A stretch of 64,000 nt of DNA, taken from positions 1,798,001 through 1,862,000 of the forward strand of contig NZ_CP012678.1 of assembly GCF_001298525.1 (NCBI RefSeq). The letters run 5' to 3'. The position numbers were made by a program, and so were the translations under genes. Each line of letters starts with the position of its first letter. The stretch's first letter is position 1. The notes under the pieces are model-generated. The model was not told the origin of the DNA. It made no database searches and saw only the letters and a program-made list of their open reading frames with translations. Shown piece by piece: positions 9,793-18,500 of this stretch. This DNA is from Psychrobacter urativorans (GTDB lineage Bacteria; Pseudomonadota; Gammaproteobacteria; Pseudomonadales; Moraxellaceae).

Positions 9793-10424
9793 TGAACAGC
9801 CTAGCCAGTACGCTCGCCACGATGCTGAAATCTAATATGCTGAAATCTGATGGACAACATCAGCATAAAGGGCAAGATAAAGCCAAGCTGCACCGCAAGC
9901 AAAAAGGCTTTACCTTAATGGAGATGATGGTTGTCGTCTCTATTATTGGCATACTGGCTGCCATCGCCATTCCTAGCTATCGCCGCTACGCCATTGTCAA
10001 TGCGGAACGCGAAACCCAAGCCAAGATGCTCCAGCTCCAGATTCAGCTCGATCGTTGGCGCAGCTCCGCGCTTACTTATCAAGGTTTTGTCCCACAGAAA
10101 CTAGTGACCGTTAATAAGATCACTACGACCAGCTACGAGTATGATGCGAGTAATAATACCATCTATGTGCCAACTGGCAGTACCGCCACTAATTATCGTT
10201 ATAAAATAACCCTTGTCGATGGTGAAGATACGACCAAGACCTTAATCACTTCAGGGCTCGATAGCGCCATTGGACGCACATGGAAGATGCTGGCAGAACC
10301 TAGCACTACGGGTATTGCTAAAGGTGGCGATGTTATCATGCTGACCAGTACTGGCATGCGCTGCAAAAATACCAGTGTGGCTCTCACAGCCAGCAACTGC
10401 GGCACAGGACAACAGGAATGGTAA
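9792..10424 (+). CDS. pilE: PilE-like minor pilin with extra-long leader
   Basis: Type IV minor pilin of 210 residues. Prepilin cleavage is predicted after Gly39 (KQKG), followed by [25 protein letters not shown] 39-residue leader is unusually long; it contains an in-frame duplication [10 protein letters not shown] from a 15-bp tandem repeat. ATG 9792 has GAGGG upstream and overlaps the pilY1 stop; internal ATGs at 9822 and 9837 would give shorter leaders and cannot be excluded. The mature domain resembles PilE of the fimU-pilE operon, the minor pilin linking the tip complex to the shaft. The stop overlaps the next pilin gene as TAATG. Confidence 0.85.
   Translation: MNSLASTLATMLKSNMLKSDGQHQHKGQDKAKLHRKQKGFTLMEMMVVVSIIGILAAIAIPSYRRYAIVNAERETQAKMLQLQIQLDRWRSSALTYQGFVPQKLVTVNKITTTSYEYDASNNTIYVPTGSTATNYRYKITLVDGEDTTKTLITSGLDSAIGRTWKMLAEPSTTGIAKGGDVIMLTSTGMRCKNTSVALTASNCGTGQQEW
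9822..9851 (+). repeat. In-frame 15-bp tandem duplication in pilin leader
   Basis: ATGCTGAAATCTAAT is followed directly by ATGCTGAAATCTGAT (14 of 15 identical). It encodes MLKSN then MLKSD in the leader of the first pilE-like gene and duplicates a potential start codon. Confidence 0.9.
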
Positions 10425-10882
10425 TGACCAATAGTACGATTCATAAAGCCCAATCATTCCCACGGCACAAGCTAACGCCACAACGGGGCTTCACCCTCGT
10501 TGAGCTGATGATTGTGGTCGCCATCATCGGTATTCTCGCTGCGATTGCCTATCCTAACTATCAGCGTTACGTCATCAAATCCAAGCGCACCGACATGATG
10601 AGCGAGATGCATAATATCGCTACGCAAATCGAAAGTCGCAAACTGGCACAAGGCAGCTATAGTGACGCCTTGACGACAGGATTAGGCGGTAATTATCCTC
10701 AGCAAGGTGTTGCGCTCTACGCCATTACCTTTACCCCCAGTCCGCTAACCGCCATTTGGACCATCACCGCCACACCAAAGACAGGCACTCAAATCGCGAC
10801 TGATGGTACACTTACTTTAAACCATCAAGGTATCAAATGCCGCGGCTCGGTCTGTAGTACGGGCGATGATTGGAATAAATAA
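10424..10882 (+). CDS. pilE: PilE-like minor pilin
   Basis: Second PilE-type pilin in the operon, 152 residues. The leader ends at Gly22 (TPQRG), followed by [27 protein letters not shown] with Glu5. ATG 10424 is chosen over 10418 because AGGA at 10414-10417 is six bases away and the start overlaps the preceding stop (TAATG). The C-terminus carries a cysteine pair ([10 protein letters not shown]) that could close a short disulfide loop. It resembles the PilE/ComE-type pilins that follow pilY1 in Acinetobacter. Last gene of the operon; no T-rich terminator follows, only a perfect palindrome at 10933-10953. Confidence 0.87.
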   Translation: MTNSTIHKAQSFPRHKLTPQRGFTLVELMIVVAIIGILAAIAYPNYQRYVIKSKRTDMMSEMHNIATQIESRKLAQGSYSDALTTGLGGNYPQQGVALYAITFTPSPLTAIWTITATPKTGTQIATDGTLTLNHQGIKCRGSVCSTGDDWNK

Positions 10883-10932
10883 CCCTTTATAAACTGCAAT
10901 AAAATAAACAAATTTTGTCGATTTATATATAG

Positions 10933-10953
10933 AGCTGACAAAAATTGTCAGCT
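10933..10953. promoter_or_regulatory. Perfect palindrome between pilE and pilA
   Basis: AGCTGACAA, a 3-nt AAA centre and TTGTCAGCT make perfect 9-bp arms. No T-run follows on either strand, so an operator is as likely as a processing hairpin. It contains TGTC cores like those reported for PilR sites, about 290 bp upstream of the -24 element. Confidence 0.45.
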
Positions 10954-11245
10954 AAAATTACCATATAGGCCTAAATATTATCTAAAGTGACCATTTTAGG
11001 TAACTTAACAGTAACATTAGCGCACTGACAAGAATGGTCGCTAATAGTAAATGCCAAAAGCCACATAAATCCGCTTATCTGCTTTTCTTTATCTATACCT
11101 CCCCTGCATACCGATATAAATATATCGTTCTCTATAAGCGTAATAAGCGTATCGTCACGCTTGCATCGTTACTCCTCATTATAACCATGGCTATCGTCGT
11201 CAATACTGTCAGTAATACCAAAAAAATTAAATGAAGATAAAAAGT

Positions 11246-11260
11246 TGGCACACTACCTGC
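11246..11260 (+). promoter_or_regulatory. Sigma54 (RpoN) -24/-12 promoter of pilA
   Basis: TGGCACACTACCTGC has a full TGGCAC -24 half and CTGC -12 half with correct spacing (first G of GG to G of GC is 12 bases). Predicted start near 11272, leader about 137 nt. pilA of P. aeruginosa is known to be RpoN/PilR-dependent, so this is expected for a true major pilin. Confidence 0.75.
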
Positions 11261-11408
11261 AACATTAATAATAAGACAGTCAGCAAGTGCACAATACGCT
11301 TAACTGACCTTACGATATGAATACCCCATACTTATAACTGGCAGACAGTGACCCACTCCGGATTGGATGGTTATTACCCTGTCGGCATATTACCCAAAAG
11401 GATCTACT

Positions 11409-11900
11409 ATGAATACTATGCAAAAAGGTTTTACCTTAATCGAACTCATGATCGTTGTTGCCATTATCGGTATCTTGGCTGCGATTGCTATTCCTCAGTA
11501 TCAGAACTATATCGCTAAGTCGCAAGTATCCCGTGTAATGGGTGAAACTGGTGCACTGAAAACTGCCTATGAAGACTGCTTAAATACAGGTAAAACTGCT
11601 ATTGATGCTTGTGACATGGGTTGGACAGGCTCTGATATTATGAGCATGACAACGTCACCAGTAACGTCTGTTGCAGGTACAGCAGTAACAGATGGTAAGA
11701 ATAAAGCTACTCTTGCTACCAATGGTACGATTGTTGGTACGTTTGCGGGTAATGCATCTGCTACTCTAAAAGATGCAACTGCCAAAACAGTTACTTGGAC
11801 TCGTACTAATGAAGGAAGCTGGACTTGTACAACTACTGCTCCAAGCAAATATGCTCCAGCTGGTTGTCCAACTACAGTAGCTAAAACTACTGGCGGTTAA
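11409..11900 (+). CDS. pilA: Major type IV pilin PilA
   Basis: Major pilin of 163 residues. MNTMQKG is a classic six-to-seven residue leader; cleavage after Gly7 exposes [27 protein letters not shown] with Glu at +5. ATG 11409 with AAGGA about seven bases before it is the start; the longer in-frame ORF from 11367 has no matching leader. Cysteines lie in two pairs, one in the alpha-beta loop (EDC and DAC) and one at the C-terminus (SWTC and AGC), the latter forming the usual D-region disulfide loop. Own sigma54-type promoter and own strong terminator, as expected for an abundant monocistronic message. Confidence 0.95.
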   Translation: MNTMQKGFTLIELMIVVAIIGILAAIAIPQYQNYIAKSQVSRVMGETGALKTAYEDCLNTGKTAIDACDMGWTGSDIMSMTTSPVTSVAGTAVTDGKNKATLATNGTIVGTFAGNASATLKDATAKTVTWTRTNEGSWTCTTTAPSKYAPAGCPTTVAKTTGG

Positions 11901-11930
11901 TATAAAATCAGTAAATAGTAAAAGTAATAA

Positions 11931-11963
11931 AAAAGAGACATAGCGACTATGTCTCTTTTTTTT
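11931..11963 (+). terminator. Rho-independent terminator of pilA
   Basis: AGAGACATAG and CTATGTCTCT form a perfect 10-bp stem with a 3-nt loop, followed by eight or more T. It separates pilA from the methyltransferase-like gene, whose start lies only about 20-30 bp downstream; read-through could still supply that gene. Confidence 0.9.
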
Positions 11964-11983
11964 GATTTTATATTCAGTAAAAA

Positions 11984-13201
11984 GTGTCTCTTATGATTAG
12001 TTCTGTGCATACTTCTCCAAGACAGGCATCTGCTGTTCTAGCACTTAGCTTTCTTATCGGCTATTTAGTCATTAAACTTTATCTGATAGATTACTTTGAT
12101 ATTGAGTATCTAGTGAGAGGTTGGTTATTTATTTGTATTACGCCACTCATAGTCTTGGCTTATATCCAAAATCCTTATAAAAGAGGTAAGCAAGACCTAA
12201 GTCCTATCAATAATATTCGTGTTAAAAGTAAAACAATAGTCTTTTTATTGCAGTTTATTATTATTTATATATATGCCTTCGCAGTAACACAATCAGGGCT
12301 TGCGGATTATGCACCATTCGTTAATGACTTGTTTTTTACCTTTCCATTAATTATGGCTTTATCTGTAATTTATATTTTTTTTTCAGATAGAAGATTGCTT
12401 GAGCCAGAAGATGAATATGCAAAGATTGGCGCAATGCTCAATAGAAGAACTCCGCTAGATAAAGCTATTTTACAAAAATTTTTATTAAAAACAGCGGTAA
12501 AAATTGTGTTTGTGCCGTTTATGTACAGTGGGTTTTTGGGTAATTTAAGCATTTTGCTCAATACGGCATGGCATTTTAATAGCGGTGCGGTCAGTCTGTT
12601 ACTATTTAATTTTGGCGTCAGTATCGATATGTTGATTGGTATCTTTGGTTATCTATTCAGCTCAGCGATTATTAATAACCAAATCATCGATACCGATAGT
12701 AATTTTTTGGGTTGGTTATTCGCCCTTTTATGTTATCCACCTTTAGTTTGGATTATGCGCCAAGTTAATGACCAGCAAGACAGCTTAGTCTGGAATCAAC
12801 TCATTCCGCAAGATAATATCCTGTACTGGATTTTATTTATCATTATAAATATGACATGGGTTGTCTATTGGCTGGCGACCTTTGAATTTGGTATGACGTT
12901 CTCAAACTTGAGCTATCGTCGCTTGATTGATAAAGGTGTCTATCGTTATAGTAAGCATCCGGCATATATCGCAAAAAATATCTATTGGTGGTTATATACC
13001 CTACCTTTTATGGGTGTGGCTTTTATCAGCGTGGAGTGGTGGAAAAATATTTTAGGGCTAACCTTTGTCAGCCTTATATATTATGGTCGTGCCAAAAGTG
13101 AAGAGCGCCACTTAATGAAGTTCCCTGAATACCGTCAATATTGCAGCGACATAGAGAAAAAAGGAATCTTCCGATGGTTAAAAAGCTATCCTACTTACTG
13201 A
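11984..13201 (+). CDS. Integral membrane protein with ICMT/PEMT-like methyltransferase C-terminus
   Basis: Polytopic membrane protein of 405 residues with about eight hydrophobic segments. The last 90 residues carry the hallmark of isoprenylcysteine carboxyl methyltransferase/phospholipid methyltransferase folds: YRYSKHPAYIAKN (HPxY motif), then EERHLMKFPEYRQYC (EE and FxxY motif), which build the S-adenosylmethionine site in that family. The substrate is unknown. Start is uncertain: GTG 11984 or ATG 11993, neither with a good ribosome binding site. It overlaps the next gene by 28 bp and the pair sits between two pilin genes, so modification of pilin or of an envelope molecule is an inference from position. 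A run of nine T at 12375-12383 lies inside the coding sequence. Confidence 0.7.
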   Translation: MSLMISSVHTSPRQASAVLALSFLIGYLVIKLYLIDYFDIEYLVRGWLFICITPLIVLAYIQNPYKRGKQDLSPINNIRVKSKTIVFLLQFIIIYIYAFAVTQSGLADYAPFVNDLFFTFPLIMALSVIYIFFSDRRLLEPEDEYAKIGAMLNRRTPLDKAILQKFLLKTAVKIVFVPFMYSGFLGNLSILLNTAWHFNSGAVSLLLFNFGVSIDMLIGIFGYLFSSAIINNQIIDTDSNFLGWLFALLCYPPLVWIMRQVNDQQDSLVWNQLIPQDNILYWILFIIINMTWVVYWLATFEFGMTFSNLSYRRLIDKGVYRYSKHPAYIAKNIYWWLYTLPFMGVAFISVEWWKNILGLTFVSLIYYGRAKSEERHLMKFPEYRQYCSDIEKKGIFRWLKSYPTY

Positions 13202-14307
13202 TTTTTTTGGTTATGCTACTGATTTATGTAATGGAATTTTCAATATTACAAAGTATTCAAAAACCGTTTGTCTTGAATAGTTTGCAATGCGAAGGGATAA
13301 AAAGTAAGTGGTTAAAAGAAGTTGCTCGATACAGTATTGAAGACTTGGGTTATGCAAATCTGCAATTGTCTTATATCGACCCTGAAGGCAAGCAATCGGG
13401 CTGTACCGCTGGTTGGGAAGGTTTGCCCTACTTAACTCAAAAAATTGATGATAATACTATATTTGCTTATGCCAGTGTCACTAAGCTGTTTACTGCTGAA
13501 TTGATATTAGATTTGGTACGAAGAAAGCAAATTAACTTGGATGATAAGTTAGTCAGTTTTTTACCTGAGCTAAAGAGTAAGGCTCTAAAAGATGCAAGAG
13601 TTGCCGATATAACGATATCTGATCTTCTCTCGCATAGAGCAGGTTTTGATAGGAACCTCACTCCTGACACTATGTCAAACTCATCACCTTGGTGTCCTTA
13701 TAAAATTGAAACTTTACAGCACACTGTTCTGGATTTTGAGCCTAATAGCAAAAATATATACTCAAATTTAGGCTATTGCTTGCTAGCTCAAGTCATCGAG
13801 AATGTCCATTCAAAAACTTATTTTGAAGTCAGTCAAGGTTACTTCAAATTTAAAAATAGTCACCTTTACTATATACAAGAGCAGAAGAATGATAAATCAA
13901 AAGTACCTGACATAAATAAAAACAAAGATTTAAATAATTTTGATTTTTATGCTTTATTACCTGTAGGTGGCTTAGCAGGTAATAGTGATTACTTAGCTAA
14001 ATATATATATAATATGGATAGAAGTACATATCCTAATATAACTAGCCGGCTTGATATTGTAAATTGTGATATAAAACAAGTTCGAGGATGTCATGGATTT
14101 TCGGGTTATGAATATTCAATTAATGATAAACTAACTCTATATTGGAGAGAGGGTAGGGTTCCAAAGACTCTCGCTTTAGTCTCTATGGATAGTGATGGTG
14201 GTGTTCTGTCTATTTTGTCTAATTCTGAAAATGAAGTTATATGGTTGAATAGTAATCAGCAACTATTACAAATGATTTATAATTCCTATTTAAAGCAATC
14301 AAAGTAG
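13174..14307 (+). CDS. Membrane-anchored serine hydrolase, beta-lactamase (class C) fold
   Basis: Predicted 377-residue protein with an N-terminal membrane anchor (residues 5-25) and an exported serine beta-lactamase/D,D-peptidase fold. Motifs in order: SVTK at residues 101-104 (SxxK nucleophile and base), YSN at 196-198, and CHGFSGY toward the C-terminus in place of the KTG/HTG box. Such proteins include esterases and peptidases; nothing here argues for antibiotic hydrolysis. ATG 13174 follows AAGGA and overlaps the upstream methyltransferase-like gene, implying coupled translation. The second half (about 13,800-14,330) is markedly AT-rich, with many AAA, ATA and AAT codons unlike its neighbours, suggesting acquired DNA. 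Substrate unknown; pilin processing is speculation from position. Confidence 0.75.
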   Translation: MVKKLSYLLIFLVMLLIYVMEFSILQSIQKPFVLNSLQCEGIKSKWLKEVARYSIEDLGYANLQLSYIDPEGKQSGCTAGWEGLPYLTQKIDDNTIFAYASVTKLFTAELILDLVRRKQINLDDKLVSFLPELKSKALKDARVADITISDLLSHRAGFDRNLTPDTMSNSSPWCPYKIETLQHTVLDFEPNSKNIYSNLGYCLLAQVIENVHSKTYFEVSQGYFKFKNSHLYYIQEQKNDKSKVPDINKNKDLNNFDFYALLPVGGLAGNSDYLAKYIYNMDRSTYPNITSRLDIVNCDIKQVRGCHGFSGYEYSINDKLTLYWREGRVPKTLALVSMDSDGGVLSILSNSENEVIWLNSNQQLLQMIYNSYLKQSK

Positions 14308-14378
14308 TAAAAACTTTGAATCTAAAGTACAAGCTTTAATAAAAGCTAAGAGTTGGATTTTTATATCTAAAGTAATAA

Positions 14379-14393
14379 TGGCATACGCTATGC
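14379..14393 (+). promoter_or_regulatory. Sigma54 (RpoN) -24/-12 promoter candidate of second pilin
   Basis: TGGCATACGCTATGC followed by A matches TGGCA and TGCA with the same 12-base GG-to-GC spacing as the pilA element. Predicted start near 14405 and a short leader of about 28 nt. The element is also partly palindromic (GCATA/TATGC), a possible alternative reason for its shape. Confidence 0.55.
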
Positions 14394-14432
14394 AATAAAG
14401 GTAGTAACCTTATTTACTGTGACATCACCGCC

Positions 14433-14951
14433 ATGACTACACTCAATAGCCCAAAAATATCCCAAAACCGTCACCACCTGACTCAATCTGGCTTTACCTT
14501 GATTGAGCTGATGATTGTAGTGGCGATTATCGGGATACTAGCAGCGATTGCGATACCACAATACCAAATTTATGTTGGCAAAACCCAAGCCATGCGCGTG
14601 ATTAATGAGCTTGGGCAGTTGCGACTATCAGTAGAGGAATGCTTGCAAACCGGACGTGATGATATCGGACTGGGTACGAATGAGTGTGACCCACGCGCTA
14701 CCGCGTCCAATCTCATTATCGGTGGCTCACAAGTGGGCGTGGTGTTGCCCAATAATGTCGGTGTGGCACAGCTGAGTAATCCGCTAACCCTCACGTCTAC
14801 GATTACTGCCACAATATCTACCCAAGTCACCCCAACGATAGCGGGTAGAAAGGTGGCATGGTTACGGAGTAGTGAGGGCTCTTGGAGCTGTCGCAGTAAT
14901 ATTACTGCGGTTTATTTACCTGATTCATGCGCTTATGATGCTAGCTTATAG
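14433..14951 (+). CDS. Second type IV pilin (PilA paralogue)
   Basis: Major-type pilin of 172 residues. The leader of 20 residues ends in LTQSG, followed by [27 protein letters not shown] with Glu5. Its cysteines match PilA in placement: two in the middle (EEC, NEC) and two at the C-terminus within SWSC and PDSC; the GSW(S/T)C motif is shared. The rest of the globular domain differs strongly from PilA, so it is a diverged paralogue or an alternative pilin. It has its own sigma54-like promoter candidate and terminator. No strong Shine-Dalgarno is visible before ATG 14433. It could be an alternative fibre subunit, a silent copy or a DNA-uptake pilin. Confidence 0.85.
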   Translation: MTTLNSPKISQNRHHLTQSGFTLIELMIVVAIIGILAAIAIPQYQIYVGKTQAMRVINELGQLRLSVEECLQTGRDDIGLGTNECDPRATASNLIIGGSQVGVVLPNNVGVAQLSNPLTLTSTITATISTQVTPTIAGRKVAWLRSSEGSWSCRSNITAVYLPDSCAYDASL

Positions 14952-14980
14952 GCTAGTGATTGAGCAAAAATTTTACCAAT

Positions 14981-15024
14981 AAAAAACCACCCAAGCGCAT
15001 ATCGGCATTGGGTGGTTTTTTTTT
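14981..15024. terminator. Bidirectional terminator between second pilin and fdxA
   Basis: AAAACCACCCAA and TTGGGTGGTTTT pair perfectly around a 13-nt loop, with an A-run on the left and a T-run on the right. It serves the pilin gene on the plus strand and fdxA on the minus strand. Confidence 0.9.
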
Positions 15025-15053
15025 ATTTTAAAACGTTACGCTGTTTTAAATAC

Positions 15054-15377
15054 TTACTTTTCTAAATACTGCAATTTGTTCTCAACACCATCCCACTTTT
15101 CAGCGTCTGGCATACTGTCTTTCATCTCAGTGATGTTCGGCCATGTTTGCGCCAATTCTTCATTGAGCTTGATATAGACTTCTTGACCTTTTGGCACTTC
15201 GTCTTCTGAGAAGATAGCATTGGCGGGACATTCAGGCTCGCATAGTGCGCAGTCGATGCACTCATCAGGGTCGATGACGAGGAAGTTAGGTCCTTCATAA
15301 AAACAGTCCACAGGGCAGACTTCGACACAGTCGGTGTGTTTGCAAAGGATACAATTATCTGTAACGACAAAGGTCAT
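15054..15377 (-). CDS. fdxA: Ferredoxin FdxA (7Fe type)
   Basis: Small electron carrier of 107 residues with the Azotobacter-type 7Fe signature: [17 protein letters not shown] near the N-terminus ([3Fe-4S] ligands plus one [4Fe-4S] ligand) and [12 protein letters not shown] about residues 39-50. The C-terminal extension of about 50 residues is typical of this group. It follows mutS on the same strand with a 143-bp gap, the same neighbour order as in Pseudomonas, so partial co-transcription is possible. The electron-transfer partner cannot be read from the context. Confidence 0.95.
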   Translation of the reverse strand: MTFVVTDNCILCKHTDCVEVCPVDCFYEGPNFLVIDPDECIDCALCEPECPANAIFSEDEVPKGQEVYIKLNEELAQTWPNITEMKDSMPDAEKWDGVENKLQYLEK

Positions 15378-15520
15378 GGCGGCGGCTACCTGTGGTTGAT
15401 TCGGCGTATAAATGCATACTACGACTGAAAAAAGGGTGAAATAAATAAACGCGAGCTAAAAAGCGTTTAAATAAAAATAAGGCATATTTTAGCGCCTTTA
15501 TGCCCATTTAACAAACCCAT

Positions 15521-18500
15521 TTAGTGATTAATAAGTTGTTTAAGCTGATACAGCAACTCTAACGCTTGTTTTGGCGTTAGGCTGTCAGGGTCAATGGCAG
15601 TGAGCTGATGATAGACGCTAAATAATTGTTTTTGTTGTTGATTATCATCTGAATGACGGTGTTGGGTGTTGCTGTCAGCCGCAGTGATAGTCGTATTATT
15701 ATCATTATGGGGCAGTCGTTTATCCTTTCCTGACTTAGCTAAGTCAGTTTTGTCATCAACTATGCTATTTTTAACAGCGCCTTTATCGGCATTTAGCGTC
15801 TCGTGTAGGTAACGCTTGGCATCATCTAGCACGTCTTTGGGAATACCTGCCATCTTGGCGACATGTAATCCAAAGCTAGAACTTGCTGCGCCGTCGCGGA
15901 TTTGATGCAGCAGCAGTAATTGCCCGTCAATATCACTGGCGGCAACGTGGACGTTACGAATGCCGTTCGCTTTTTTATTATTAAAACGTTTGCTATCAGT
16001 GTTATCCGTCTGTGCCAATTGGGTCAATTCAAAATAATGGGTGGCAAATAAGGTCAAGCAGCCAATCTCTAATAGGCGATTGACACAGGCATGAGCAATC
16101 GCTAATCCGTCGGTGGTTGCCGTACCGCGTCCGACTTCATCCATTAGTACTAAGGATTTATCGGTTGCTTGGTTTAAGATATTGGCGGTTTCTATCATTT
16201 CTACCATAAAGGTGGATTTGCCACTGGCAAGGTCGTCCGCTGAGCCAATGCGGGTAAAGATACGGTCGATATCACCGATAACGGCGCGCGTGGCGGGCAC
16301 GTAGCTGCCGACATGGGCAAGCAAGACGATGAGCGCGGTTTGGCGCATATAGGTAGATTTGCCGCCCATATTAGGACCAGTAATCATCATTAATCGTTCA
16401 GAGTGTCCTTTCCCTTTACCATTCACACCATCAAAGCTGCAACCCAGTTGACAGTCATTGGCGACAAATGTGCTTGGCTGTTCAGCGTGAGGGTAGTTTT
16501 TTGCATTGAGTGCGGCTTCGACCACCACATGACGACCGGCGATGATGTCGATACTGGTGCGATGTTGTGGTTCTGATTTTTGCGTATTGCTAATATCGCC
16601 ACTCATCATCGGACGTTGCCAATGATGAATGCGTGCCAATTGTGCCCAATTACTGAGGACGTCTAGTTGGGCGATTGCCGCGCTTAATTGTTGCAATGCG
16701 CTTAAATGGCTGCTTAGGGTAGTGAGAATGTCTTGATACAGCTGCTTTTCACGTGCCAATGCTAAAGTTTGCGCGCTGAGATATTCTGTCTCGAGTGTCT
16801 TTAGCGCATCGGTGATAAAGCGTTCGCTACTTTTAAGGGTTTGCCGACGGATAAAATGGCTGGGCGCGTTTTTGGCTTGCGTTTTTGGTAGCTCAAAATA
16901 AAAACCGCTTACTTTATTAAAGCCGACTTTGAGACTGGGCAATTGGTGCGCGTGGCGCGTTTGTGCTGCCATGTCATCAAGGGTGGCTTGAATGTTGTCA
17001 TGTAAATGGCTCAGGCGGTCAAACTCGCTATCATAGCCTATGGCAATCATGCCGCCATCACGAATATGTGCCGGAGGCTCGATGATAATGGCACGTTCAA
17101 TTAAGTCAGCAACGGCTTGCACTGCTGGCAGCTGCGCGGGTAATTGCTGCATCAGCAGAGGTAATAAGCCTGCGTGTTCAGCCTGAATGCCAAAATCAGT
17201 TAATAATGTCGTCAGTTGATGACTGCTCGTAATACCATCAGCAAGTTTGCGCAAGTCGCGTGGCTTGGCACTCATCAGACCTATACGACTGCTGATACGC
17301 TCGATATCGCAAATAGTATTTAACGTCGTGCGTAGATTGTTAACCAGTTGAGGGTTGGCATCTAATAGACGCGTTATGGCATCCAAGCGTTGATTGATAC
17401 GGCTATGCTTGCGCAGTGGACGCTTCATTTGCTGCATTAATAGGCGTTTGCCCATCGGGGTTTTGCAATGATTGAGCACGGTTATCAGTGCCGTGCCGTT
17501 GGCGCTAACGGGCGTGAATAGTTCCAGATTTTGCTGACTATTGGCATCAACAATAAGGTAGTCGTCATTATGCTCGACAATCAGCTGATTCACTTGTGGC
17601 ACATGGCGTTGCTGGGTTTGTCTGGCGTAGTGAATCAGGGCGGCGCAACTGGTTTGGCTCAGGATAGCATCGGCAATGCCGAGTCCATCTAGGCGTTGCA
17701 CTTCAAATTGTTGGCACAATGTGGCGCTGGCATGGTCACGGTGAAAGTCCGTTGCTGCCACTTCGATAATGGGGCAATCAAGATGCGTCCTTAGCCACAG
17801 CAGCCAGTCTTCTGTGATGGCTTCGCTGATAATACATTCACTGGGCGCAAATCGTGCCAACACAGTGAGCATTTGTGCGCGTAGTTCTACTGATGCTTGT
17901 TCAGGCTGATGAGTACTGTCAGCAGCGCCTTTATGCTCGATACTAAAATTTTGCGTGGTTAATGTGCCTGCTGCTAAATCTAATTGGCTAATTGCTGCTT
18001 GCAACGGTTGATGACTATTACCTTTAGGAATTGCAATATCAATCGCCACCACCGTGGGCGTATGATTGGGCGCAATCAGGGCATCGTCAGTAATCGTGCC
18101 TGCGGTCAGGGTTTTGACCACTTCACGACGCATAATGGTCGGCTGTTTGGCTTTGCCTTTTTGAGCGTCTTTATCTGTTTTTATCGTATTGTCTTTTTTA
18201 CTTTTCTCACCCATGACTGGTGTTGTGGCAGATGCATCATCAATTTGCTCACAGACCACGACCGTTTGCCCTGCCGCAATCAACCGTGCCATATAACTAT
18301 CAGCGGCATGAAACGGTACACCTGCCATGGCAATCGTGTTGCCTGCTTTATCCGTCCCACGGCGCGTTAAGGTAATATCTAACAACTGGGCGGCACGTTT
18401 GGCATCGTCAAAAAATAGCTCATAAAAATCCCCCATCCGATACAGCAATAGCGCATTGGGATAGTTGGCTTTCATGGTCAAGTATTGCACCATCATTGGC

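Larger units (their letters stand above)
10883..11408. other. Gene-free region upstream of pilA
   Basis: It contains a perfect 21-nt palindrome (10933-10953), a possible regulator motif CTGTC at 11206-11210, and the sigma54-type pilA promoter (11246-11260). An ORF of 66 codons at 11034-11234 has a hydrophobic C-terminus but no ribosome binding site and I do not call it a gene. Confidence 0.6.

Noticed and set aside
11034..11234. 66-codon ORF with a hydrophobic C-terminal segment upstream of pilA
   Set aside because: No Shine-Dalgarno, low-complexity AT-rich sequence and position inside the pilA regulatory region. Nothing recognisable in the protein.
13174..14307. Antibiotic-resistance beta-lactamase
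   Set aside because: The protein has the general class C fold motifs, but the third box is HGF, it is membrane-anchored and it lies in a pilin locus. Esterase or peptidase activity is equally likely.
11984..14307. Mobile element carrying the two enzyme genes
   Set aside because: No transposase, terminal inverted repeats or target-site duplication were seen around the pair; AT-rich composition alone is not enough.
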